DNA from: JBGMEA01 sp041447245
GTDB lineage: Bacteria; Bacillota; Clostridia; Eubacteriales; Anaerofustaceae
DNA length: 64,000 nucleotides
Direction: 5' to 3'
NCBI GenBank assembly: GCA_041447245.1
Contig: JBGMEA010000012.1
Location: 124,001 to 188,000, forward strand
The notes under the pieces are model-generated. The model was not told the DNA's origin. It was given only the letters and a program-made list of their open reading frames with translations, and did not search any database. Positions 18,411-26,035 of this stretch are shown here, piece by piece. The translations under genes were made by a program, and so were the position numbers. Each line of letters opens with the position of its first letter. Positions within the stretch are counted from its first letter, which is position 1.

Positions 18411-19229
18411 ATGATTTCGCTGAGCGATCAGGAATTTGCGGAAATTACCGCATATATGAAGAACAATTATGGAATCGATCTGCACAAAAAGCGTCAGCTG
18501 ATCGAATCCCGCATGCATTCCGTGCTGCTGAAAAAGGGAATGACCAGTTTTACGGATTACTTCAGTCTTATTAAATCAAATGACTCAACGGAGATTTCTC
18601 AGTTGATTAACAAACTGACGACGAATCATACCTATTTTTATCGGGAACCGACGCATTTCGACTTTATGCGGGATGTGTTCCTTCCGCAGCAGAGAATCAA
18701 AAATACTTCGAAAGATATCCGTATTTGGAGTGCGGGATGTTCTTCGGGGGAAGAAGCGTTCACTGCCATCATGGTGATGCATGATTATTTCGGATCCGAA
18801 CGTTCCAAATGGGACTACACGATTCTTGCGACGGATATCTCGACAGCGGTGCTGAATGCCGCAAAGACGAACGCTTATGATCCGGAAGGCCTGAAAAACA
18901 TGCCGAACGGTTGGCTGAACCGATATTTTCAGCAGACAAAAGAAGGATCCTATACACTCAGCCGTGATGTGAGCGATCAGGTGGTGTTTCGGACGTTTAA
19001 CCTGATGGATCGCTTTGAATACAAAAAACCATATGACCTTATTTTTTGCAGAAATGTTATGATTTATTTTGATTTGGAAACAAAAACAAATCTGGTCAAT
19101 AAATTTTATGATGCGCTGAAGCCCGGCGGATATTTGTTTATCGGACATTCCGAATCGGTTCAGCACGGCAGAACGAAATTTCAATATGTTCAGCCTTCCA
19201 TCTATCAGAAAGGCAGGGCAGAGGTATGA
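18411..19229 (+). CDS. cheR: Chemoreceptor methyltransferase CheR
   Basis: CheR methylates glutamates in receptor signalling domains using S-adenosylmethionine. The N-terminal helical domain precedes the SAM site IWSAGCSSGEEAF and the late motif DLIFCRNVMIYFD. GGAGG at 18394-18398 favours ATG 18411, with a rather long twelve-base spacer; an ATG at 18387 has no ribosome site. The stop overlaps the cheB start as ATGA, so the two adaptation enzymes are coupled. Confidence 0.94.
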   Translation: MISLSDQEFAEITAYMKNNYGIDLHKKRQLIESRMHSVLLKKGMTSFTDYFSLIKSNDSTEISQLINKLTTNHTYFYREPTHFDFMRDVFLPQQRIKNTSKDIRIWSAGCSSGEEAFTAIMVMHDYFGSERSKWDYTILATDISTAVLNAAKTNAYDPEGLKNMPNGWLNRYFQQTKEGSYTLSRDVSDQVVFRTFNLMDRFEYKKPYDLIFCRNVMIYFDLETKTNLVNKFYDALKPGGYLFIGHSESVQHGRTKFQYVQPSIYQKGRAEV

Positions 19230-20260
19230 CAGACAAAAAAATAAGGGTGTTGATTGTTGACGACTCCATCTTTTTTCGGACGGCACTGGAAAAAATACTG
19301 AAGGAAAATCCGGATATCGAAGTGATCGGACAGGCTAGAAATGCCTTCGAAGCACAAAAGAAAATCAAAGAACTGCTTCCGGATGTTGTGACACTCGACA
19401 TTGAAATGCCCGGTCTTTCCGGCACGGAATTCGTAAAGAAAATCATGCCGATTCATCCGCTTCCGATTATTTTGGTGAGTTCGCTCAACATAACGGTATT
19501 TGAGGCATTGGAATCCGGGGCGGTTGATTTTGTCCGAAAACCGAGTGCGCAGGTTGATCATGACCTGCAGCAGTTTTATAAAGAGCTGACCAGCAAAATT
19601 ATGATTGCGTCTCATGCGAAAGTCAGAAAAAGTGCGCCTGTTTCCGCCCCCTCCTCCGAGAGCGATCTGAAATTAAAAGGTGTCCTCTCCGATAAGCGTA
19701 TTATCGCGATCGGAGCTTCTACGGGAGGGACAGAGGCCACTCTTGAAGTGCTGAAGCGTCTGCCGACGAATATTCCGGGGATTCTTGTTACGCAGCATAT
19801 GCCTCCGAATTTTACTAAAATGTATGCGCAGAGGCTCGATAAGATTTGTCCGATTACCGTAACGGAAGCAGAAAACGGGGAACGGGTGGAAAGAGGTCAT
19901 GCTTACATTGCTCCCGGAGACAAACAGATGACGCTGGAGAAAGACAGTCGGGGATATTACATTCGCTGTATTCCCGGCGAAAAAGTAAGCGGACACTGCC
20001 CCTCTGTGGATGTGCTTTTTCGTTCCGTTGCGGAAAAAGCAGGTGACAACGCAATCGGTGTTATCATGACCGGAATGGGTAAAGACGGAGCGGACGGATT
20101 GCTCCAAATGCGTCACAGAGGCGCTTATACCATTGGGCAGGATAAGGAAACATGTGTGGTTTACGGAATGCCGATGGTTGCCTTCAACGTCGGTGCGGTA
20201 GCCGAACAGGCTCCCGTGCAAAAAATTGCATCATTGATCATTCAACGTCTCAATTTGTAA
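19226..20260 (+). CDS. cheB: Chemoreceptor methylesterase CheB
   Basis: CheB removes receptor methyl groups and is switched on by phosphorylation from CheA. The N-terminal receiver has VDDS and the phosphorylatable Asp at about residue 58 in VVTLDIEMPG. The C-terminal esterase shows the catalytic triad regions GASTGGTEA (Ser), VTQHMPPNF (His) and MTGMGKDGADG (Asp). It overlaps cheR by four bases and ends the unit, with a strong terminator 20 bases later. No cheY is in this window. Confidence 0.95.
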   Translation: MTDKKIRVLIVDDSIFFRTALEKILKENPDIEVIGQARNAFEAQKKIKELLPDVVTLDIEMPGLSGTEFVKKIMPIHPLPIILVSSLNITVFEALESGAVDFVRKPSAQVDHDLQQFYKELTSKIMIASHAKVRKSAPVSAPSSESDLKLKGVLSDKRIIAIGASTGGTEATLEVLKRLPTNIPGILVTQHMPPNFTKMYAQRLDKICPITVTEAENGERVERGHAYIAPGDKQMTLEKDSRGYYIRCIPGEKVSGHCPSVDVLFRSVAEKAGDNAIGVIMTGMGKDGADGLLQMRHRGAYTIGQDKETCVVYGMPMVAFNVGAVAEQAPVQKIASLIIQRLNL

Positions 20261-20279
20261 TTTTATCCTATAAAAACCG

Positions 20280-20307
20280 AAAGATCGGACCAATCCGATC
20301 TTTTTTT
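20280..20307 (+). terminator. Terminator after cheB
   Basis: A perfect ten-base-pair stem (20280-20289 with 20294-20303), a four-base loop and a seven-T run close the cheA-cheR-cheB unit. Confidence 0.9.
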
Positions 20308-20322
20308 ATTAGACAATCCCCT

Positions 20323-20361
20323 GTATGCTGCTTTGGGTCAATTTGGTCTGAAGCAGCATAC
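20323..20361. repeat. Perfect 11-base inverted repeat
   Basis: The arms 20323-20333 and 20351-20361 are exact reverse complements with a 17-base spacer and no T-run. It lies between the cheB terminator and a decayed sigma-factor-like fragment and could be an element end or an operator. Function unknown. Confidence 0.5.
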
Positions 20362-20438
20362 TACCTCGGTTTCTGTTCGCCGTTATACTCCGTTCGAATT
20401 TTTGTTTTCATATTCAAAAATAGAATGGAGGCATAACC

Positions 20439-20609
20439 ATGATAACAAGTAATCTGCCGGATTTTACCTGTGGTGCAAAGAAGACGCATTCGTGAAAATC
20501 ACGGAGGAAATGATTGAAGCTATGAAGAGAGCCGACAATCAGGAAGCCGTATACAAACGGCGTATCCCCCTCGGAGAGTCCACAGGATACTTTGCCGCGA
20601 AGTACATGG
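20439..20609 (+). pseudogene. Frameshifted fragment resembling a mobile-element sigma-70-like protein
   Basis: GGAGG at 20427-20431 precedes ATG 20439, which reads MITSNLPDFT and then soon hits a stop. A one-base shift after the tenth codon opens WCKEDAFVKITEEMIEAM followed by KRADNQEAVYKRR. That pattern resembles the N-terminus of the short sigma-70-like regulators found in clostridial integrative elements; this is from memory of the family, not a search. The rest of the protein is missing, so it is a relic. The residues after position 20609 are not recognisable. Confidence 0.4.
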
Positions 20610-20624
20610 CCGTTGTTTTTCAAT

Positions 20625-21092
20625 TCACCTTGCTCTTATCAATTTTACGATAAAAAATATCATAGAACCAAATATTAAAACCAAGAAAGTGGGAAGGAAC
20701 CAATCCGGCAACGCTTTGGCAAATGCAGAATTTACAGTTAAAAAAACAAAAACAAATACCATTAACAATTTTATTGTACCGACCATGTTTTTAAGAATAC
20801 GATATATCCGTGTTGCGTTTTGCTCGGTAACCTTAACTCCTGTATTCCAAATCTGTGGGAATTGCTCCAGCACCGTTATTCCTATGTACAGTATCCATCC
20901 GATTATCGGAAGAATCAGCAGTTCTTCTTTATTTCCCCATCTGTCAACTTCTCCTACAGCATTATAATGCCCCGGTATTTTATCAGGAATATTGCTCCAG
21001 TTTACAATTAATATTGCTACAATTCCAACCAACAGCAGTAAGCAAAAAAGATTTATCACAACATCATATCTACTTTTTTTCAATATCGGCAT
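20625..21092 (-). CDS. DUF1648/SdpI-like membrane protein
   Basis: This is a 155-residue membrane protein with about four hydrophobic segments. The extracellular loop WSNIPDKIPGHYNAVGEVDR, followed by WGNKEELLI, is the DUF1648 signature seen in SdpI-type immunity and signalling proteins. GGGAG six bases upstream supports start 21092 over 21128. It stands alone between a decayed mobile-gene patch and the receptor genes, facing the other way. SdpI proteins protect against a toxic peptide, but no sdpC-like toxin or ArsR regulator is visible beside it. Confidence 0.7.
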   Translation of the reverse strand: MPILKKSRYDVVINLFCLLLLVGIVAILIVNWSNIPDKIPGHYNAVGEVDRWGNKEELLILPIIGWILYIGITVLEQFPQIWNTGVKVTEQNATRIYRILKNMVGTIKLLMVFVFVFLTVNSAFAKALPDWFLPTFLVLIFGSMIFFIVKLIRAR

Positions 21093-21501
21093 ATTTAACT
21101 CCCAATGTAAGTCTTGTTTTGCAATCAATTTTATAAATGATTATAAACTCTGCTATAGGGCTTTTCAACCCTCTTCATGAAGAGGCTGTGGCTTATCATT
21201 TCGTTACGGTTCCGTTAGAGTGACGTAAGCGATTGGCGAAGCAGCGTGCGCTTTGAGGCGCCGCGAGCAGCAGATCCTTATAGGGTTTAAGCAAGGCCGC
21301 CGGATTTACGGGCGGCTGTTATTCCTTGGGAAAGGTTATTGCATAAATATTCATATATAAATGATATATATGCAATATTTGAATTAAAATTACGAGTATA
21401 TATAATATACGTTCAGTTTCTGTTTGATTATTACGTATATTTTTTATATTCAATAAATAAGTCTAGATTTGCATAATTATAAAAAAAAATCGGATTTAAC
21501 A
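21093..21501. other. Non-coding stretch with a 16-base palindrome
   Basis: I see no gene here. A perfect palindrome, CCTCTTCATGAAGAGG, lies at 21170-21185, about 80 bases upstream of the DUF1648 gene, and could be an operator for it. Bases 21240-21335 are more GC-rich than the surroundings and look like debris of an unidentified insertion. From 21345 to 21500 the DNA is very AT-rich. Confidence 0.4.
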
Positions 21502-21528
21502 TAAACTTTTTTAGAATCAGTCCGAATA
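21502..21528 (+). promoter_or_regulatory. Sigma-28 type promoter for the first receptor gene
   Basis: TAAA (21502-21505), 15 bases and TCCGAATA (21521-21528) resemble the FliA pattern. The untranslated leader would be about 110 bases and contains an inverted repeat (21595-21602 with 21629-21636) whose right arm touches the AGGAGG site. Confidence 0.55.
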
Positions 21529-21646
21529 ATTTATTGACATCGTTTAAATTAAGAAAGATGTAATTCCAGTCAGTTTCATTCAGATTTTGAATGGCTGCTT
21601 AATCAACTTGGTGGATCGGGATGGGACTTTAAGCAGGAGGCATCTT

Positions 21647-23599
21647 ATGAAACAAAAGAAGAATGCAAATTTTATGAAGGCGGCATCAGTCAGCCTGAAA
21701 GCGAAAATGGTTTTGGCTCTCTCCGGTATCATTCTGATATGCGGTATAGGGCTGATTTTGTTTTCCTACCTTTACGCGCAAAAATCGCTTCAAAACGCAA
21801 TCGGGGATTCTCTGATGAAATTGTCTGCAGAAACCGCAGATCGGATGGATCAGTTTGTTGAAACATCTTTTGCGGAATTAAATATTCTTGCAAGCAATCC
21901 CGCAGTGCAATCCTTACAGCCTGATATGACGCAATTGCAGCAATTGATGAATAACAGTGCATCCGTATCAAACAGCACGTCCGTTTTCCTTTTGGATAAA
22001 AACGGCACGATTATTTGTGCATCGACGGGAATGAGCGGAAGTTTGGCTGATCGGGAATACTATCAAAAAGCAGTGCAAGGCAACGAATTTATTTCCGATC
22101 CGATCGTGAGCAAAGAAGACGGCAGCATTATTTTTGTAGCGGCCGTACCTGTAAAAAATGCTTCCGGGGCAATTGTGGGGGTACTCGGAGCTGTCAAAGA
22201 TGCGAGTGTGCTGAGCGAAGAACTCTCCGCTGTGACATACGGCGAAACGGGATATGCATTTATGATCGATGATGCGGGTACCTTTATTGCTCATCCGGTG
22301 ATGGATAAGGTACTTTCTTCAGAAAATGTGATGACATCGAACGATCCGAAACAATCCGAACTGATTGCACTGATGCAAAAAATGGTCAGTGGTGAAAACG
22401 GAGACGGACAATATACCTATGAAGGAGTTACGAAGTTCATGGGATATGCTTCATTGAAAAATGCCGACTGGTCAGTGGCGATCACCGCGCCAAAAGATGA
22501 GGTGTTTGCAAGTGTTTATGCACTGAGGAACATATTGATTATGATTGGTGTTTTTGCTGTGATACTGGGCATCGGAGTTTCTTATTTTGTCGCTGCCAGT
22601 GTTGTGAATCCGGTGACTGAGGCTGCCGGCTATGCGCTGACTATGGCTGAAGGCGACTTTACTTCCGAAATATCCGAAAAACTGATTAAGCGCAAAGACG
22701 AAATCGGTTCGTTGGGGAAAGCCTTTCTGAAGATGTCAAAGAGTCTCAATGAGACCTTAAGCAATATCAGAACCGCCGCAGAGCAGGTTTCCGCGGGGGC
22801 GCACCAGGTATCCGACTCCAGTATTTCCCTCTCTCAGGGAGCAACCGAACAGGCCAGCTCGATTGAAGAGCTGTCTGCCTCCATCGAAGAGATTGCTGCT
22901 CAGACGAAGCAGAATGCCAATAATGCGAAACAGGCTGACGAACTTGCAATTCAGACCAAGCAGAATGCTGACGGCGGAAGTACTCAGATGCAGGGCATGC
23001 TCGGCGCAATGGATGCAATCAACGTATCATCCAATAATATCTTTAAGATTATTAAAGTAATTGAAGATATCGCATTCCAGACGAATATTCTTGCACTGAA
23101 TGCAGCCGTGGAGGCTGCCAGAGCCGGACAGCACGGGAAAGGGTTTGCGGTCGTGGCGGAAGAAGTGCGCAATTTGGCCGCGCGTTCTTCTCAGGCGGCA
23201 CAGGAAACAACGGATATGATTCAGGATTCGATCACAAAAGTGGAAGAAGGATCGAAAATCGCGCAGACAACGGCGGCTGCTCTCAATGAAATCGTAGAGC
23301 AGATTGACAGAGTTGCGGCTTTGGTCGAAGATATTGCCAATGCTTCCAACGAGCAGTCGATCGGGATCGGGCAGATTAATGAAGGCATCATGCAGATTTC
23401 TGCCGTCGTAGAATCCAATTCCGCCGTCGCGGAAGAAAGCGCCGCTTCCAGCGAAGAATTGGCAGGACAGGCACAGCTGCTGAACGAACAGGTGGAACAC
23501 TTCAGACTGAGAGGAAACAACGCGGGAAACGTGCATGGATCGGGTCGGTCGATTCAAATGGACGGTCAAATGTCTGCGCAGGATGATTCGAAGTATTGA
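21647..23599 (+). CDS. Methyl-accepting chemotaxis protein 1 (dCache type)
   Basis: This is a transmembrane chemoreceptor. TM1 lies at about residues 22-45, then an extracellular double-Cache-like sensor (SVFLLDKNGTIICAS, ADREYYQKA, TYGETGYAFMIDDAGTFIAH), TM2 near 305-325, a HAMP domain and a signalling domain with the invariant hairpin tip IEDIAFQTNILALNAAVEAA. Start 21647 has AGGAGG at 21635-21640. Cache sensors bind small molecules such as amino acids or organic acids; the ligand here is unknown. It ends in the tetrapeptide DSKY, shared with the two neighbours. Confidence 0.93.
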   Translation: MKQKKNANFMKAASVSLKAKMVLALSGIILICGIGLILFSYLYAQKSLQNAIGDSLMKLSAETADRMDQFVETSFAELNILASNPAVQSLQPDMTQLQQLMNNSASVSNSTSVFLLDKNGTIICASTGMSGSLADREYYQKAVQGNEFISDPIVSKEDGSIIFVAAVPVKNASGAIVGVLGAVKDASVLSEELSAVTYGETGYAFMIDDAGTFIAHPVMDKVLSSENVMTSNDPKQSELIALMQKMVSGENGDGQYTYEGVTKFMGYASLKNADWSVAITAPKDEVFASVYALRNILIMIGVFAVILGIGVSYFVAASVVNPVTEAAGYALTMAEGDFTSEISEKLIKRKDEIGSLGKAFLKMSKSLNETLSNIRTAAEQVSAGAHQVSDSSISLSQGATEQASSIEELSASIEEIAAQTKQNANNAKQADELAIQTKQNADGGSTQMQGMLGAMDAINVSSNNIFKIIKVIEDIAFQTNILALNAAVEAARAGQHGKGFAVVAEEVRNLAARSSQAAQETTDMIQDSITKVEEGSKIAQTTAAALNEIVEQIDRVAALVEDIANASNEQSIGIGQINEGIMQISAVVESNSAVAEESAASSEELAGQAQLLNEQVEHFRLRGNNAGNVHGSGRSIQMDGQMSAQDDSKY

Positions 23600-23624
23600 T
23601 TTGAGGGATAATGCTCAAAATCTT

Positions 23625-23657
23625 AACGGTTGCCGAAAACAGCAACCGTTTTTTTAA
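23625..23657 (+). terminator. Terminator after receptor gene 1
   Basis: A nine-base-pair stem (23625-23633 with 23642-23650) is followed by a T-run. Confidence 0.85.
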
Positions 23658-23663
23658 TACGAT

Positions 23664-23690
23664 TAAAAATATCTGATATTTTTCCGAATC
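23664..23690 (+). promoter_or_regulatory. Sigma-28 type promoter for receptor gene 2
   Basis: TAAA (23664-23667), 15 bases and TCCGAATC (23683-23690) form a weaker FliA-like promoter directly after the preceding terminator. Confidence 0.5.
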
Positions 23691-23833
23691 ACTAATAAAT
23701 TAGGATTATGATCCGAAATCATATATGAATGTTCAAATCTATTTCCCGGGAATGATAATGCGGTTTATTTTATATGTCAAAAATTAGTTTTCAGTATGTA
23801 ATAACGCCATATCATTGGCAGGAGGTAGTTTAG

Positions 23834-25789
23834 GTGAAACGGATCACAACAAAAAATAAGTTGGAACAAACACGGACAGTCAGTCTGAGAAAGAAAATGC
23901 TTGCGATGTTGGTCAGTATGATCCTGGTGAGCATGAGCGCATTGATCATCTGTTCGTCGTCGCTTGCATCAAGCGCTATGAAAAAAAATATCGATGAATC
24001 GCTGCTGAAACTTGCTCAGGAAAGCGCGGAAAAAGTCGATGCGACGGTGGGCGGTTATTTTACGGAATTGTCTGTGTTGTCCAGCAATGATGCATTTCGG
24101 AATCCGGAGGTGAATCTTCAGCAGATTGCACAGTTGGCAAGCAATGAGATGCAGGTGACAGATTCGACGTCGATCTTTCTTTTGAACGCTAACGGAGACA
24201 CCGTATATTCTTCGTCCGGTTCGACCGATAATTATGCGGATCGGAGCTATTTTCGGAGTGCCGTAAGCGGAACGAAGTGTGTTTCCGATCCGGTGGTCAG
24301 CAAAGTGGACGGCACCGTAATTGTTGTGGTTGCAGTTCCCGTGAAGGGCACATCCGGAACAATCAACGGCGTGTTGTGCGCGGTAAAAGATGCGACTGCG
24401 TTCAGCACCGACATTGCGGGAATTACTTATGGCGAAACAGGATATGCTTATATGATCAGCACATCAGGAGTCATTGTGGCTCATCCGAACGAGGATAAAG
24501 TGCTCTCTCAGGAAAATGTTCTGGAATATACCGATCCCGACCAAGCCGAATTGTTGGACATCAGCAAAAAAATGGCAAACGGAGAAAGCGGGACGGGAGA
24601 ATATACATATCAGGGAGATACAAAATTTATGGCGTATGCTCCTTTAAAAAATATTTCATGGTCAATCGCTGTTACCGCACCGAAATCCGAAGTGTTTGCA
24701 GGGCTTCACTCTCTAAACAGAATGATGATTCTGATTGGCATTGTATGTGTGTTGATTGCAGTGGCTGTAGTGTACCTGATTGCATCGGGCATTGTCAAGC
24801 CGATCAATCAGGCAGTTGCTTATTCCGCCGATATGGAACAGGGAAACTTTTCCGTTCGGATTTCGGAGGATATGCTCGGGCGCAGAGATGAGCTTGGCGC
24901 GTTGGCGGGTGCTTTCGAAAAAATGTCGGTTGGATTGAGCAATACGCTCGGAAGTATGAAAGCAGCTGCGGAACAGGTGTCGGCGGGGGCTCATCAGGTA
25001 TCCGATTCCAGCATTTCACTTTCTCAGGGAGCAACCGAACAGGCCAGTTCGATTGAGGAGCTGTCCGCTTCGATTGAAGAGATTGCGGCTCAGACGAGAC
25101 AGAATGCAGATAATGCGAAGCAGGCGGATGAACTTTCTTCCAAAACAAAACAAGATGCCGCTGCCGGGAAACAACAGATGCAGAACATGCTTGGTGCCAT
25201 GGAGGAAATCAATCAGTCATCAAACAACATTTTTCAGATTATCAAAACGATTGAAGATATCTCGTTTCAAACGAATATCCTTGCATTGAATGCCGCTGTG
25301 GAGGCTGCAAGAGCAGGAGAACACGGAAAAGGATTTGCAGTTGTTGCAGAAGAAGTGCGCAATCTGGCTGCACGCTCGTCCGAAGCTGCACAGGAAACAA
25401 CGGAAATGATACAGGATTCCATCGCAAAAGTCGGAGAAGGGTCGAAAATTGCGCATATGACGTCCGAAGCCCTCAATGAAATCGTGGAGCAGATTGATCA
25501 AGTTGCTGTCTTGGTGGAGGATATCGCGAATGCTTCCAACGAACAGTCAGTCGGGATCGGGCAGATCAATGAAGGGATTGCCCAGATTTCTGCGGTTGTG
25601 GAATCCAATTCCGCAGTCGCGGAGGAAAGCGCTGCCTCCAGCGAAGAACTGGCCGGGCAGGCTCAGTTGCTGAACGGGCAGGTAGAGCATTTCAAACTTC
25701 GAGAACATGAACGCGATTATACAAAAGCACCGACAGAGATATTGCAGAAGAATAACAGCATTGCCCAAGAAGATAATTCAAAGTATTGA
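23834..25789 (+). CDS. Methyl-accepting chemotaxis protein 2 (dCache type)
   Basis: This is a paralogue of the receptors on either side with the same layout: TM1 at about 25-45, a Cache sensor (SIFLLNANGDTVYSSSG, ADRSYFRSAVSG, TYGETGYAYMISTSGVIVAH), TM2, HAMP and the tip IEDISFQTNILALNAAVEAA. The start is GTG 23834 with AGGAGG eight bases upstream. The sensor half differs strongly from its neighbours while the signalling half is nearly the same, so the ligands probably differ. It ends DNSKY. Confidence 0.93.
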   Translation: MKRITTKNKLEQTRTVSLRKKMLAMLVSMILVSMSALIICSSSLASSAMKKNIDESLLKLAQESAEKVDATVGGYFTELSVLSSNDAFRNPEVNLQQIAQLASNEMQVTDSTSIFLLNANGDTVYSSSGSTDNYADRSYFRSAVSGTKCVSDPVVSKVDGTVIVVVAVPVKGTSGTINGVLCAVKDATAFSTDIAGITYGETGYAYMISTSGVIVAHPNEDKVLSQENVLEYTDPDQAELLDISKKMANGESGTGEYTYQGDTKFMAYAPLKNISWSIAVTAPKSEVFAGLHSLNRMMILIGIVCVLIAVAVVYLIASGIVKPINQAVAYSADMEQGNFSVRISEDMLGRRDELGALAGAFEKMSVGLSNTLGSMKAAAEQVSAGAHQVSDSSISLSQGATEQASSIEELSASIEEIAAQTRQNADNAKQADELSSKTKQDAAAGKQQMQNMLGAMEEINQSSNNIFQIIKTIEDISFQTNILALNAAVEAARAGEHGKGFAVVAEEVRNLAARSSEAAQETTEMIQDSIAKVGEGSKIAHMTSEALNEIVEQIDQVAVLVEDIANASNEQSVGIGQINEGIAQISAVVESNSAVAEESAASSEELAGQAQLLNGQVEHFKLREHERDYTKAPTEILQKNNSIAQEDNSKY

Positions 25790-25833
25790 CACGGCAATAG
25801 ATTTATAATGATGCAAAGAGTAGGTTGCTACCG

Positions 25834-25868
25834 AAAAAATGCAGGCGGATTCCGCCTGCATTTTTTTT
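25834..25868 (+). terminator. Terminator after receptor gene 2
   Basis: A 15-base-pair stem (25834-25848 with 25852-25866), three-base loop and T-run; the A-run on the left makes it potentially bidirectional. Confidence 0.9.
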
Positions 25869-25908
25869 GAGAATATACAATAATTTTGTATTTTTTTTAA
25901 GATAAAGA

Positions 25909-25935
25909 TAAATTTTTCCCATGTGCGGTCGAAAA
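25909..25935 (+). promoter_or_regulatory. Sigma-28 type promoter for receptor gene 3
   Basis: TAAA (25909-25912), 15 bases and GTCGAAAA (25928-25935) resemble the FliA pattern, with a weak -10 element. Confidence 0.4.
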
Positions 25936-26035
25936 TAACAATAGATAAAAATATGTGGGAGCTCGCAAATCTAAGAAGTACCGATCGGTTTTATATAATC
26001 GATTACATCACGATATTGCGTAAGAGGAGTCAGAA

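Noticed and set aside
21230..21340. A GC-richer stretch resembling a small structured RNA.
   Set aside because: Local stems are short and no known riboswitch or ncRNA pattern fits; it may be insertion debris.
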